NCBI GenBank assembly: GCA_050304615.1
Contig: JBNLDW010000016.1
Location: forward strand, 1 to 64,000
Origin: CBFDBF01 sp050304615
GTDB lineage: Bacteria; Pseudomonadota; Gammaproteobacteria; Chromatiales; Chromatiaceae
Direction: 5' to 3'
Length of the DNA: 64,000 nucleotides
The position numbers and the translations under genes were made by a program. Below the pieces are notes generated by a model. The model saw nothing but the letters and a program-made list of their open reading frames with translations, had not been told where the DNA came from and made no database searches. Below are positions 51,447 to 61,094 of the stretch, piece by piece (the first letter of the stretch is position 1; the number at the start of each line of letters is the position of its first letter).

Positions 51447-52130
51447 ATGGGCGCAAAATTACTTATTGTTGACGACGAGCCAGCCATACGGGATATGGTG
51501 AGCTTTCAGTTGAAGCCTTTAGGCTTTAGCTGCCGCGTGGCGGCCGATGCTGCAGAGGCCTCGGCCCGGATCATGGAGCAGCGCCCAGATCTAATCCTGC
51601 TGGACTGGATGATGCCGCACAAATCAGGCATAGAGTTCGCGCGCGAGCTACGCGCTGATCCATACACACGCAACATTCCCATAATCCTGCTTACCGCACG
51701 CGATGCCGAGGGTGACAAGATTGCCGGATTAGATGCCGGGGCCGATGACTATATCACCAAGCCGTTTTCATCCAGGGAGTTGCTGGCACGCATCAAGGCG
51801 ATGCTACGTCGCAGTACGCCGGATAAAGTCGCTAAGCAGATAGAGTTGGCCGGACTACGGATTGATCCAGCCAGATGGGAGCTGCATGTCGGCACTGAAG
51901 AACTGCACCTGCGACCGACAGAATTCCGCCTGCTACTACTGTTTATGACCCACCCTCAGCAGGTATTCAGCCGCCAGCAGATCCTTGATGCTGTCTGGGG
52001 AAACGATGCCTATATCGAAGAACGTACCGTAGATGTCCACATACGCCGCCTGCGAAAGGCACTATCGGCCAGTGGCCATGACAGCCTGATCAGAACCGTA
52101 CGCAGTGCCGGCTATCGCCTTACACCATGA
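51447..52130 (+). CDS. phoB: Phosphate regulon response regulator PhoB
   Basis: 227 residues. Receiver domain with phosphoacceptor Asp53 (LILLDWMMP), acidic pocket DDE at 9-11 and Lys105 (YITKPFS), then an OmpR-type winged helix (LRPTEFRLLLLFMTHPQQVF, VDVHIRRLRKAL). It activates pst genes at Pho boxes. phoR follows with a 4-bp ATGA overlap. Confidence 0.95.
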   Translation: MGAKLLIVDDEPAIRDMVSFQLKPLGFSCRVAADAAEASARIMEQRPDLILLDWMMPHKSGIEFARELRADPYTRNIPIILLTARDAEGDKIAGLDAGADDYITKPFSSRELLARIKAMLRRSTPDKVAKQIELAGLRIDPARWELHVGTEELHLRPTEFRLLLLFMTHPQQVFSRQQILDAVWGNDAYIEERTVDVHIRRLRKALSASGHDSLIRTVRSAGYRLTP

Positions 52131-53452
52131 ATGCATCACCCTGGTTCTCTGAGCTACTCCGGCTATCTCTATTGCTATTGGTAGCTGTATCAGTTGGGCT
52201 ACTGCTGGGACAGCCCTGGTTAGGACTATCTATTGGCCTTACCCTGGCCCTTGTCTGGCACAGCTACCAGGCAGCGCGCTTTCTGTCTCTACTCAATAGC
52301 AAAATATCACCCCCCAGTAAACAGCTCCCCCCTGGGATATGGCAGGAGTTTGCACAGAGGCTGCATATCCTCCGCCGAAGCAGCCAAAAGCAAAAGAAGA
52401 TGGTTGCACGCTTTATAAAACGCTTTCGGGAGGCCAGCCTGGCGATGCCCGATGGAGTAATACTGCTTGGACGCGACAACCGCGTAGAGTTCTCCAACCT
52501 GGCCGCAGGCAGGTTGCTGAATATCCACTGGCCCGCTGCCAGCGGCAAGATATTCTACAAACTGATCACGCTACCGCAACTTAGTGGTTACCTGCGACGG
52601 GGGGAGTTCAGTGAGCCTCTGGAGTTTGCACCACCACATAATAACTCCCTGATGCTGACCATGACGGTCATCCCCTTCGGCAAGAGGAGACACCAACGCT
52701 TGGTAGTGGTACGTGACATCACCAGGATTCACCATCTGGATCGTACCAGGCGTGATTTTATAGCCAACGCATCGCACGAGTTCCGGACCCCTCTCACTGT
52801 GATATATGGCTACCTGGAGGCCCTGTCTGAGGATGGGGAGACGCCGGAGAGACTACAGCACCCACTCCAGTTAATGCTACAACAGGCACAACGTATGCAG
52901 AGCGTTGTCAATGATCTGCTCACCCTCTCCCGTCTGGAAACCGACCCCTCTGATCCAGATAGGCAGCCACTTAATGTGCCACGCCTGATCCGTGAGATGA
53001 TCCACAGCTCCCAGGGGGTGGCAGCCAAGGGCCAACATCAGATCCATAGCGAGATAGATCCCAGCCTGTGGCTAAAAGGGACTCCCGAGGAGCTACAGAG
53101 TATCGTGACCAATCTGCTGTTCAATGCCATCCAGCACACCGCAGATGGATCAGAGATCTGGGTCCGGTGGCAACATGGGAACAGCGGCCCTCTCCTAAGT
53201 GTGAAAGATAGTGGCGATGGCATTGAGGAGCGCCATATCCCACGCCTGACAGAGCGTTTCTACCGCGTGGACAACGCCCGCTCCCGCGAGACCGGCGGCA
53301 CCGGCCTGGGCCTAGCCATCGTCAAACAGGTCATGCTGCGCTACGGCGGAGAGCTGTCTATCAAGAGTAGCCCTGGTGTCGGCACCACCTTCAGCTGCCG
53401 CTTTCCAGAATCTTTGGTACTCCACCCTGATCAGGCCATCACCACCGAGTAA
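52127..53452 (+). CDS. phoR: Phosphate regulon sensor kinase PhoR
   Basis: 441 residues: one or two N-terminal membrane helices (10-45), a PAS domain (about 100-195, ASLAMPDGVILLGRDNRVEF), the HisKA motif FIANASHEFRTPLTVIYGYL with His217, and an HATPase domain (NLLFNAIQHT, RETGGTGLGLAIVK). It phosphorylates PhoB when phosphate is low; Pst and PhoU transmit the state. Coupled to phoB by overlap. Confidence 0.95.
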   Translation: MNASPWFSELLRLSLLLLVAVSVGLLLGQPWLGLSIGLTLALVWHSYQAARFLSLLNSKISPPSKQLPPGIWQEFAQRLHILRRSSQKQKKMVARFIKRFREASLAMPDGVILLGRDNRVEFSNLAAGRLLNIHWPAASGKIFYKLITLPQLSGYLRRGEFSEPLEFAPPHNNSLMLTMTVIPFGKRRHQRLVVVRDITRIHHLDRTRRDFIANASHEFRTPLTVIYGYLEALSEDGETPERLQHPLQLMLQQAQRMQSVVNDLLTLSRLETDPSDPDRQPLNVPRLIREMIHSSQGVAAKGQHQIHSEIDPSLWLKGTPEELQSIVTNLLFNAIQHTADGSEIWVRWQHGNSGPLLSVKDSGDGIEERHIPRLTERFYRVDNARSRETGGTGLGLAIVKQVMLRYGGELSIKSSPGVGTTFSCRFPESLVLHPDQAITTE

Positions 53453-53536
53453 TTGGCCTGCCTTTTGCAATATCCTATACGTATAGAGTCAAAACCCAGC
53501 TAACGTCAATTATTTGGCGGATATAGGAGCAGATTC

Positions 53537-53899
53537 GTGGTTACAGCGATCAATAACGACAATATATTGTCACCCAACGATGGTCGTACCGCCGCCTCTA
53601 GCAAGAGAGAGGCCGAACAGTCAACAGCGGGGAACAATAACCAAGCGCTGGAGGGCGCTGCAACCCCGACCACACAGCAACCAAAGGGCTCGGTTGATGT
53701 AGCCCGCGCCAGCCAGCTATACAACCAGGCCAGCTCGCCGCCCTCTACAGAGGGTACCATCGGCACGCCGGAACAGGCACGGGAGTTGGCTACAGCGATC
53801 AACCAGCAGTTTCGAGACGATACAGAGGGGGCCTTGCGCTCTCATAGTAGAGTGGCATCCACCACCCTGGCCGCACTCCTGGAGAACGCTCCTGTCTGA
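53537..53899 (+). CDS. Small conserved protein of unknown function
   Basis: 120 residues from GTG 53537 (GGAG ribosome site). The N-terminal 50 residues are low-complexity and polar. The C-terminal 70 residues hold VARASQLYNQASSPPS, then TPEQARELATAINQQF and TTLAALLENAPV, a pattern I have seen in small flagellar-type or secretion-related proteins, but I cannot name the family. It has no membrane segment. Confidence 0.6.
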   Translation: MVTAINNDNILSPNDGRTAASSKREAEQSTAGNNNQALEGAATPTTQQPKGSVDVARASQLYNQASSPPSTEGTIGTPEQARELATAINQQFRDDTEGALRSHSRVASTTLAALLENAPV

Positions 53900-53965
53900 A
53901 TTCATACCTGAGTGGTCGCGATCGATAGGTAGATAGGACAACACCCCCAGGTCAGTGATAATAGG

Positions 53966-54667
53966 TCAGCCGGCGGAATTGGCCACACTACGAAACCTCT
54001 CGATCTCTGCCGGCGGCCCGATCACCACCATGACATCACCACTATCGATTTTATGCTCTACCATGGTGGTAGCAAACATAAACTCATCCCCTAACTCACG
54101 ATCCACTATCCCCAGCAAGACCAAATTATAGTGGTGGGAGATATCCAGCTCCTCTACATATACGCCATCAAAAGGTGAGCCGACCGCCACCTCTACCTCG
54201 GCCATATTCAGATGATTTTCTCCGTAGACTATCTCTTCCATAGCCTCGACTATAAGGGGCCGTTTGACTAGATCCAGAATCTTGTGCGCACTTATCTCGT
54301 AATGGTCAATAACCTTGGTGGCCCCTGCAGCCTTTAACATTTCTCCCGCGTCGTGAGAGTGAGTCAATGACACAATCTTTATCCTGGGATCCAGGGCCCG
54401 CACTGAAATAGTCAGAAAGATATTCTTGGCATCATCCTCAAACATGCTGAAGATGACATCCACATCCTCCCCTACCCCGATCCTGCGCAGCTCATCATCA
54501 TCGGTGTAATCCAGCATGGCTGTAGCGATACCCTTGGTCTCCGCACTAGCCAAACGCTCTGTATCACTATCCACCAACAGTGGCGCCCATGCACGCTTCA
54601 GTAGCTGGCTGGCAACCTCAACCCCCACTGCATCGGAACTAAAAACCAGGATCTTGGGGGCATTCAT
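53966..54667 (-). CDS. TrkA-N (RCK)-like regulator of the K+ channel
   Basis: 233 residues from ATG 54667, which overlaps the channel stop (ATGA), so translation is coupled. It resembles a TrkA-N/RCK Rossmann domain (KILVFSSDAVGVEVASQLLK, LLVDSDTERLASAE, DVIFSMFEDDAKNIFLTISV, IVSLTHSHDAGEMLKAAGAT) plus a TrkA-C-like tail. The nucleotide-binding GxGxxG is replaced by SSDAVG. Probably a regulatory partner of the channel; it lacks a transmembrane part. Confidence 0.75.
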   Translation of the reverse strand: MNAPKILVFSSDAVGVEVASQLLKRAWAPLLVDSDTERLASAETKGIATAMLDYTDDDELRRIGVGEDVDVIFSMFEDDAKNIFLTISVRALDPRIKIVSLTHSHDAGEMLKAAGATKVIDHYEISAHKILDLVKRPLIVEAMEEIVYGENHLNMAEVEVAVGSPFDGVYVEELDISHHYNLVLLGIVDRELGDEFMFATTMVEHKIDSGDVMVVIGPPAEIERFRSVANSAG

Positions 54668-56277
54668 GACGACCTCACCAGATCGATCCTGCCACGCTCT
54701 AGGCACTCCTTGAAATGTACAATGCTCAGCTCATGTCCAAACACCATAATTATCTCCCCCCCATGGAGCCGAAAGTTGCGCTGGGGATTAAAAAAGAGCA
54801 TGCGTGACTTCATGCCATAAACGCTCTCTCCCTCTTCGGCAGCACGTTCCTCATGGGTTATTACCCCAAACAGGATCATCTTGTATGCACTAAAATCAAT
54901 ATCCCCGATTTTGACGCCATTGAGGATAGAGTCAGGAGACACCATAACAGTATCCAGACCAACTTTCTGCTTACCATACAGCATCCCATGTATCGCCTCG
55001 AAGGCCACCGGTCGTCCAATATACTCCCCGGCCATCAACCCTAGCGCCCTGAAAGGCATTACGGTGTGGTTGGCACCAACCTGCAGCAACTTGTTTACCG
55101 TCTCTTCACGATTGGCCCGGGAGATGATCTCAATGTCCGGGTTCATATGACGGGCGGTAAGGGTGATAAACACATTTGCCACATCATTGTCGGTAAGGCA
55201 AAGCACTCGACAGACATGACTACCTATCCCGAGGTTATACAGTAGTTGTTTATTATCGGCGCTGCCAAGAATCGCTAGATAACCCAACTCCTGGGCCTGA
55301 GCAATATGTTGGGGATCAGCATCAATGATCACAAAATGATCCCGATCTGCATACAGCCGCTCCGCCACCACCTGTCCCATACGACCGAAGCCACAAATAA
55401 TAGTGATATGCTTACCACTCTTCTCTAGCTCGGCAAAGATCCGATTCTCTCGCATATCGACCATCTTCTCGCCAAAGGCAGAGACGATAATGGAGGTCAG
55501 AAAGGCGAGGACCCCGATGCCGCATATAATCAGGATTATGGTGATCACACGACCCTCAACCGTCTGCGGTGTAATATCTCCGTAACCAACTGTAGAGATA
55601 GTCACCAGCGCCCAGTAGACCCCATCGAAGAAGTGGTCAATCTGCCCACCCTCATGGCTCGCCTCAAAAAAGTAGATGGCCGAGGCGGATATGAAGATAA
55701 CGAAGGAGAGAAATATAAACAGCGAGTAGAGTTCAAACCTTTTCTCTGCCAACACCTGGGCAAACTCATTTAGGCTACGGGCATAACGAAACAGTTTGAA
55801 CAACCTGAACAGCAAAAAAATACGGAGAAAACGCAACGGGCGATAAGTTGGAATGATGGCTAGCAGGTCGATAATGGCAAGGGGCGTGGTCATGTAGTCC
55901 CACTTTTTTCGCACCACCTCCCGCAAGGCGGGTCCCAGCCGAAAGGCGCCATTGATAAATTCTGTGTTCTCGTAGTGATCAAGAATAATCTTATGGCTAT
56001 CGTTATAGAGCCACAGCCGCAATAGATACTCCAGCAGAAAAACACATACTGCGAACACCTCAAAGATTCGGCCAAACGCACCCAAATCCGTCTTGACCTC
56101 ATAGATCAGGACAAATACGCTGGCCAACACCAGAACGATCATGAAGATGTCAAAATATGGTCGTATTTTTGACTGTGGATCTATCATCAGCTGATAGAAG
56201 AAACCCTTGACCCGCCTGTAGCTGGCAGAGTCTTCCAGGGCAAAACACTGCTTTATGATGAATGTACTTACCGACAT
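54664..56277 (-). CDS. Voltage-sensor-like K+ channel with RCK domain
   Basis: 537 residues. There are six N-terminal membrane segments, of which the fourth has Arg/Lys at every third position (RPLRFLRIFLLFRLFKLFR), a voltage-sensor S4 pattern. The selectivity filter is TISTVGYGDITP. A cytoplasmic RCK/TrkA-N domain (ITIICGFGRMGQVVAERL, GxGxxG) and TrkA-C-like end follow. This is the Kch/Kv-like bacterial architecture: gated K+ flux controlled by nucleotide or ion binding. Co-translated with the gene above. Confidence 0.88.
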   Translation of the reverse strand: MSVSTFIIKQCFALEDSASYRRVKGFFYQLMIDPQSKIRPYFDIFMIVLVLASVFVLIYEVKTDLGAFGRIFEVFAVCVFLLEYLLRLWLYNDSHKIILDHYENTEFINGAFRLGPALREVVRKKWDYMTTPLAIIDLLAIIPTYRPLRFLRIFLLFRLFKLFRYARSLNEFAQVLAEKRFELYSLFIFLSFVIFISASAIYFFEASHEGGQIDHFFDGVYWALVTISTVGYGDITPQTVEGRVITIILIICGIGVLAFLTSIIVSAFGEKMVDMRENRIFAELEKSGKHITIICGFGRMGQVVAERLYADRDHFVIIDADPQHIAQAQELGYLAILGSADNKQLLYNLGIGSHVCRVLCLTDNDVANVFITLTARHMNPDIEIISRANREETVNKLLQVGANHTVMPFRALGLMAGEYIGRPVAFEAIHGMLYGKQKVGLDTVMVSPDSILNGVKIGDIDFSAYKMILFGVITHEERAAEEGESVYGMKSRMLFFNPQRNFRLHGGEIIMVFGHELSIVHFKECLERGRIDLVRSS

Positions 56278-56366
56278 GCCGCTTTAATATGCAAAAATGG
56301 CGCCAAATCAGGGAAATAGCCCTCTCCCCCTTGCTCTCTACCCACCCTCCTTTTACTATCACTCTC

Positions 56367-57005
56367 ATGAATAGAATGGTTCTCTCCTCTCTACTGCTAT
56401 CGCTCCTGCTGCTAACCGCCTGTAGTGCGCCAGACCAACCGACTATTGGGCTTTATCTGGCGGTGCAGAGGGGGGATATCGACCAGATCGAGCGCCATAT
56501 TTACTGGGGGGCGGACATCAACCAGCCGAACGTGGATGGAGAGACACCGCTACATGTAGCCGCTGCCAAGGGGCGTCTGGTGGTAGTCAAGCTATTGTTG
56601 CAACACGCCGCCGCGATAGATGCCGCAGATCGTGACGGTCACTCCCCACTCTATGCCGCCGTTATGACTGGTCGTACCCAGGTAGCACAATACCTGGTAG
56701 AAAAGGGCGCCTCGATTGAACCAGACCGGCTGCTGATGGAGGTAGTCAACAATGGTGTGTCCGATCGCGATGTGGTTGAATTTCTACTAGCCAATGGGGC
56801 CAATATCAATCATCTTGACCCATCCGGCAGGACTCCGCTTATTCTGGCCATAACCAAGTCAGAACTGCTGGTTGCTAAACGTATGATTACCCACGGGGCC
56901 GATGTCAACCAGCCTGGAGGCTCTGGGAAATCCCCCCTGGAGCTGGCCACAGAGAGTGGCAACCAGGAGATCATCCGCCTGCTCAAACGTAATGGTGCCC
57001 GCTGA
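56367..57005 (+). CDS. Ankyrin-repeat lipoprotein
   Basis: 212 residues from ATG 56367; a longer ORF starts at 56262 but would overlap the channel gene and lose the signal. The signal ends in a lipobox LTAC-S (residues about 16-20), then six ankyrin repeats (DGETPLHVAAAKGR, DGHSPLYAAVMTGR, SGRTPLILAITK, SGKSPLELATESGN). It is likely anchored in the outer or inner membrane facing the periplasm. It is the second secreted ankyrin protein of this window; sequences are not close copies. Confidence 0.8.
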   Translation: MNRMVLSSLLLSLLLLTACSAPDQPTIGLYLAVQRGDIDQIERHIYWGADINQPNVDGETPLHVAAAKGRLVVVKLLLQHAAAIDAADRDGHSPLYAAVMTGRTQVAQYLVEKGASIEPDRLLMEVVNNGVSDRDVVEFLLANGANINHLDPSGRTPLILAITKSELLVAKRMITHGADVNQPGGSGKSPLELATESGNQEIIRLLKRNGAR

Positions 57006-57087
57006 ACCAGAATAACCACGCCAACTTATAGCTGCAAAGAGAACACAATCACCAATCAACCATTTGAACTAACAAGAGGCAAACTGC

Positions 57088-57366
57088 ATGGCTGAAAATA
57101 TTGACGAGTTGACCATAACCTACAGCGAAGATGGAGTAGATATCGTAAAAGAGCTGGATAAGGTGGTTCTATCCAAGGGGGCATGGTCGACGATCATCTA
57201 CCGCTACCAGGAGTGGAATCGCGGCAAGGAGGAGTATGGACCGGATAAATACTCTATCCGCCGCTATCAGAAACGTAACGGCGAATATACGCAGCGCTCC
57301 AAATTCAACATCTCCAGCAAGGCACAGGCAGAGAGCATCATTGCAGCCCTACAGGGTTGGATCTAA
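57088..57366 (+). CDS. Conserved small protein of unknown function
   Basis: 92 residues (DELTITYSEDGVDIVKELDK, VVLSKGAWSTIIYRYQEWNR, then YSIRRYQKRNGEYTQRSKF), alternating beta strands and a C-terminal helix, no signal. A good AGAGG-type site precedes ATG 57088. I have no family name for it. It is convergent with yciA. Confidence 0.7.
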   Translation: MAENIDELTITYSEDGVDIVKELDKVVLSKGAWSTIIYRYQEWNRGKEEYGPDKYSIRRYQKRNGEYTQRSKFNISSKAQAESIIAALQGWI

Positions 57367-57378
57367 GCTGCTGTATAA

Positions 57379-57786
57379 TCACATAGGTGGCAGCGGCCTA
57401 GGTGCCCTGGTTGTATCATCCACAGCTACATAGGTCAGCTCTGCCGCGGCAACCTTCTCTATGGTCTCCGGATCACTCTCCCGCTCAGCGTAGACATCCA
57501 CCTTTACCCTGACCGAGGTGTTCCCACGTTTGATCACCTCGGCATAGCAGCTGACCAGGTCACCAACCAGGACCGGTTTAAGAAACAGAAACTCATGCAC
57601 CGCCACAGTAACCACGCGCCCCTTGGCAACCTGGATGGCGACAATACTCCCGGCGATGTCCGCCCGCGACATCAGCCAGCCACCAAATATATCCCCGGCG
57701 GTGTTGGTGTCGGCTGGCATCGCAACCACTCTAACGGTCAGCTGACGCTCCCCTGCGTGGCGCGGTTCTACATTGTTGTGAGACAT
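57379..57786 (-). CDS. yciA: Acyl-CoA thioesterase YciA
   Basis: 135 residues with the hot-dog fold and the YciA opening ELQRLRTVAMPADTN-type stretch (here LTVRVVAMPADTNTAGDIFG, then GWLMSRADIAGSI), AMPxDTNxxGDIFGGWLMSxxD being the YciA motif. It hydrolyses a broad range of acyl-CoAs. Stands alone. Confidence 0.93.
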   Translation of the reverse strand: MSHNNVEPRHAGERQLTVRVVAMPADTNTAGDIFGGWLMSRADIAGSIVAIQVAKGRVVTVAVHEFLFLKPVLVGDLVSCYAEVIKRGNTSVRVKVDVYAERESDPETIEKVAAAELTYVAVDDTTRAPRPLPPM

Positions 57787-57831
57787 ACATAAAGCCCTCG
57801 GAAATGGATGCTAACTATTGTACGCAGACAG

Positions 57832-59268
57832 CTACTGAACTGCGATCACCTCGGGCCAATCGGCAAGCTCGGAAAGTACTCTGCGCTCGCTCTCCCCCAT
57901 GGCCGGATCTACCATCATGCGGGATATGGTTGCCCGATACTCCTGCAGGGTGATACCACCAAACTCCTGGCTGGAGATACGCTGCTGCCGAAACTCGTCC
58001 CAACGTTGCCGCTCCTGGGGGGAGAGGGTCTCTGGCCAGTTCCTGGCACGATAACGAAACAGCATCTCCGGCAGGCGCTGATCATCAAAGGCATAATTGG
58101 CCGTTGCCAAATCCGCGGGAGGGCTGTTGTGTACCCGCTCAATAAGACGGCGGTCGCTATCAGAAAAAAAGCCTCCACTATATAGCTCTTGGTCTGGGTC
58201 ATTAATCGAGTTCGCAAACTCCTGGGAGGCATATACCGCCTGGATCTTCCGCTCCAGCCCATCGGCCTGGCGGATCATCTCCAGGTGTTGCTCCGCCCTA
58301 CCCTGGTCAAGATCCCACTCTTGAGCAGCCGCCTCTGTCATGGTGTTGAACGGTACAATCACGGGGCATTTATTGGCATGCACGGTCTTTAGCGGTATCC
58401 GCTCTACCCCCTCTGCCAACTCCTCCCTAGGGGTAAACAGCCGCTCTCTGATCTCCTCTGGCTCCAACTCCAGCAGGGGACGTGGGTCATACCGTAGATC
58501 AAACACGACAGTGCCATTCTTGTTTACCGGATGGGCCGCCACCGGCACCACCATGGCGATACACCCCTGGCTGGCTGGATACATCGATGAGACATGCAGT
58601 ACTGGTTGCTGCTCCGTCACCTGAAGCTGCTGTGCCAGTTTATGCTTGCTGCGCATCTGCAGTAGATAGGCGTATAGCCGGGGCTGGCGCTCACGCAACA
58701 AGCGGGCCAGGGCGATAGTCGCATATACATCGGAGAGGGCATCATGCGCCTCGGCATGCTCAATACCGTTGGCCGCCGTCAGCTCCTCCAGGCGGAAGCT
58801 AGTGGTTCCATCCTCATGTTCGGGCCACTCTATCCCGTCCGGCCGTAGCGCCCTGGTTAGCCGTACTACATCGATGATGTCCCAGCGGGAGTTGCCGTTC
58901 TGCCACTCCCGTCCATAGGGGTCGATAAAATTACGATAGAGGCCGTAACGGGTAAACTCATCGTCAAAGCGGATGCTGTTGTAGCCGACACCACAGCTAC
59001 CTGGCAGCGCCAGCTCTGCGTGGATGGCGGCCATAAACTCTGCCTCACACACCCCTTTGGCCGCTGCCTGCTGTGGGGTCAAACCGGTCACTAGTGCCGC
59101 CTCTGGATGCGGCAACATATCATTGGCGGGTCTACAGTAGATTACCAGAGGATCGCCTACTGGGTTCAACTCCTCATCGGTACGCAGACCGGCGAACTGT
59201 ACCGGCCGATCACGGCGTGGATCGGTACCCCAGGTCTCGTAGTCGTGCCAATAGAAGCTAAATGCCAT
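57832..59268 (-). CDS. sbcB: Exodeoxyribonuclease I
   Basis: 478 residues (E. coli ExoI 475). DEDDh exonuclease: FYWHDYETWGTDPRRDRPVQ (D-E), RFDDEFTRYGLYR, and HDALSDVYATIALARLL (H/D), followed by the SH3-like and helical C-terminal domains (YPASQGCIAMVVPVA). It degrades single-stranded DNA 3' to 5' in recombination and mismatch repair. Confidence 0.95.
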   Translation of the reverse strand: MAFSFYWHDYETWGTDPRRDRPVQFAGLRTDEELNPVGDPLVIYCRPANDMLPHPEAALVTGLTPQQAAAKGVCEAEFMAAIHAELALPGSCGVGYNSIRFDDEFTRYGLYRNFIDPYGREWQNGNSRWDIIDVVRLTRALRPDGIEWPEHEDGTTSFRLEELTAANGIEHAEAHDALSDVYATIALARLLRERQPRLYAYLLQMRSKHKLAQQLQVTEQQPVLHVSSMYPASQGCIAMVVPVAAHPVNKNGTVVFDLRYDPRPLLELEPEEIRERLFTPREELAEGVERIPLKTVHANKCPVIVPFNTMTEAAAQEWDLDQGRAEQHLEMIRQADGLERKIQAVYASQEFANSINDPDQELYSGGFFSDSDRRLIERVHNSPPADLATANYAFDDQRLPEMLFRYRARNWPETLSPQERQRWDEFRQQRISSQEFGGITLQEYRATISRMMVDPAMGESERRVLSELADWPEVIAVQ

Positions 59269-59373
59269 ATCGCGCTATCCAAGATGGGATGGGCGCCGCC
59301 CTATACAGCCGCCCAAAGATCTTAGAATTATGCAACAATTCGGGGGTAAAGTCTGATTGGGGAGAGAAAGGTA

Positions 59374-59859
59374 GTGGATACATTCAGCCATGCACTGTGG
59401 GGACGGGGCCTGTTCGGCTACCGTAGCCACCCCTGGTTGGCGCTGCTATTCGGCGCCATGCCTGACTTGGTTAGCTTTGCCCCCCTACTCGTCCTCCGCC
59501 TATTCAATGGCACCTACGTCCCCGGCCCGCCAGCGCTAGAGACCATCCCAGCCTGGCTGTTCATCTCCTATAACGTGATGCACAGCTTCGTCACTGCGCT
59601 GCTGGTAATTGGATTGGTGGCCTACCTAAACCGGGGTGTAGCCTTCGCCATGCTGGCATGGCCATTTCACATCTGCCTGGACTTCCCCTTTCATACTGCA
59701 GCTTATTTCCCAACCAAGATATTCTGGCCGCTATCGGACTACTATATTGATGGTATCTCCTGGGGCACGCCAGAGGTCTGGTTTCCAAATGTTGCGGGGC
59801 TGATAGTGCTGTTTAGCTGGCGCTATATACAGCAAAAAAAGCGGTCTATACTGCCTTAA
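59374..59859 (+). CDS. YdjM-like membrane metal-dependent hydrolase family protein
   Basis: 161 residues from GTG 59374. It opens MDTFSHALWG and then LFGAMPDLVSF, a conserved H...D pattern of the YdjM/LexA-regulated membrane hydrolase family (PF04307), with four or so helices and a later FHICLDFPFHTAAYF. The catalytic activity is predicted only. There is a GGAGAG ribosome site. Convergent with rplS. Confidence 0.7.
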   Translation: MDTFSHALWGRGLFGYRSHPWLALLFGAMPDLVSFAPLLVLRLFNGTYVPGPPALETIPAWLFISYNVMHSFVTALLVIGLVAYLNRGVAFAMLAWPFHICLDFPFHTAAYFPTKIFWPLSDYYIDGISWGTPEVWFPNVAGLIVLFSWRYIQQKKRSILP

Positions 59860-59912
59860 GACCGAGCTATGCGCTTGCTGCGAGGGCAACAAAATAGCAC
59901 AGCTGCAGACGC

Positions 59913-59948
59913 AAAAAAGCCACCTTGCTTACGCAGGGTGGCTTTTGT
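59913..59948 (-). terminator. Rho-independent terminator of the rpsP-rimM-trmD-rplS operon
   Basis: The stem AAAGCCACC.TTG/CA.GGTGGCTTT with loop CTTACG lies just beyond the rplS stop. On the minus strand it is followed by T6 (A6 here), a standard terminator; the T-run on the plus strand makes it bidirectional for the convergent gene. Confidence 0.9.
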
Positions 59949-59970
59949 CTATCATGGACGAGCCGAATAA

Positions 59971-60315
59971 CTAAATCTTCTCTTTAATTCGGGCTGCCTT
60001 ACCGGTGCGACCACGCAGGTAGTACAACTTGGCACTGCGAACATCACCGCGCCGGGTCACTTTAATGCTATCAACCAGGGCGCTATATGTCTGGAAGGTA
60101 CGCTCTACACCCTCACCGTGAGAAATCTTGCGCACAGTAAAGGCGGAGTTCAAACCGCGATTGCGCTTGCCTATTACCACACCTTCATAGGCCTGCAGTC
60201 GTTCACGTTCGCCCTCTTTAACCTTCACCTGAACGATTACGGTGTCTCCTGCTCTAAAATCTGGAATCTCGCGGCCCATCTGCTCGGCTTCAAGTTCCTG
60301 TATGATCTTGCTCAT
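59971..60315 (-). CDS. rplS: Ribosomal protein bL19
   Basis: 114 residues from ATG 60315 (GAGAGGATC ribosome site); a longer in-frame start would overlap trmD. Conserved MSKIIQELEAEQM, GDTVIVQVKVKEGERERLQA and the basic end LYYLRGRTGKAARIKEKI. Located at the 30S-50S interface. Last gene of the operon, 22 bp after trmD. Confidence 0.97.
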   Translation of the reverse strand: MSKIIQELEAEQMGREIPDFRAGDTVIVQVKVKEGERERLQAYEGVVIGKRNRGLNSAFTVRKISHGEGVERTFQTYSALVDSIKVTRRGDVRSAKLYYLRGRTGKAARIKEKI

Positions 60316-60337
60316 GATCCTCTCACTCCCACTTTTC

Positions 60338-61081
60338 TCAATTGGCACTGGTATGCGCCGCAATAAACTCTTCCAGCAGAAGTCTCTCTGCTGCACTCAA
60401 ATCTCTATCGACCAACAGCTCCGGTCGCCGCATCCAGGTTCGACCAAGTGACTGCTGTAGCCGCCAGCGACGTATCGCCGCGTGATCGCCACTACGTAAC
60501 ACCTCTGGCACCGCCTCGCCCTCAAATGTTTCTGGACGGGTGTAGTGCGGACAGTCCAGCAGGCCATCCATGTAGGAGTCCTGCTCGGCTGAATCGGCGT
60601 CTCCCAATACCCCTGGAAGAAGTCGAATAACACTGTCCATCAGTACCAGCGCTGGCAACTCCCCACCGCTGAGTACGTAATCACCGATTGACCACTCCTC
60701 GTCAACATGGCGATTAATAAGCCGTTCATCCACACCTTCGTAGCGGCCTGCAACCAGGATAATCCCATCCCGTTCTGCCAGTTCACCAACCCCAGCCTGA
60801 TCTAGGCTGCGCCCCTGGGGGCTAAGGTAGGCAACCCGCGCTTCAGGTTGCGCCTCTCTGGCTGCGCTGATAGCCGCTGCCAGGGGCTCTGCCAACATCA
60901 CCATTCCTGGGCCACCGCCGTAGGGGCGGTCATCCACGGTACGGTGGGTATCGTTGGTGTAGTCCCGTGGATTCCACAGGGAAAGCTCCACCAACCCTCT
61001 AGCCACTGCCCGTCCGGTGACGCCTTCGCCAACCATGGCCTGGATCATCTGCGGGAACAGCGTAACCACGTCAAAACGCAT
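60338..61081 (-). CDS. trmD: tRNA (guanine37-N1)-methyltransferase
   Basis: 247 residues with the trefoil-knot SPOUT elements LSPQGRSLDQAGVGELA, LVAGRYEGVDERLI and SIGDYVLSGGELPAL. It methylates G37 of tRNAs with SAM. Conserved order rpsP-rimM-trmD-rplS. Confidence 0.97.
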   Translation of the reverse strand: MRFDVVTLFPQMIQAMVGEGVTGRAVARGLVELSLWNPRDYTNDTHRTVDDRPYGGGPGMVMLAEPLAAAISAAREAQPEARVAYLSPQGRSLDQAGVGELAERDGIILVAGRYEGVDERLINRHVDEEWSIGDYVLSGGELPALVLMDSVIRLLPGVLGDADSAEQDSYMDGLLDCPHYTRPETFEGEAVPEVLRSGDHAAIRRWRLQQSLGRTWMRRPELLVDRDLSAAERLLLEEFIAAHTSAN

Positions 61082-61094
61082 AACACCAACCCCG

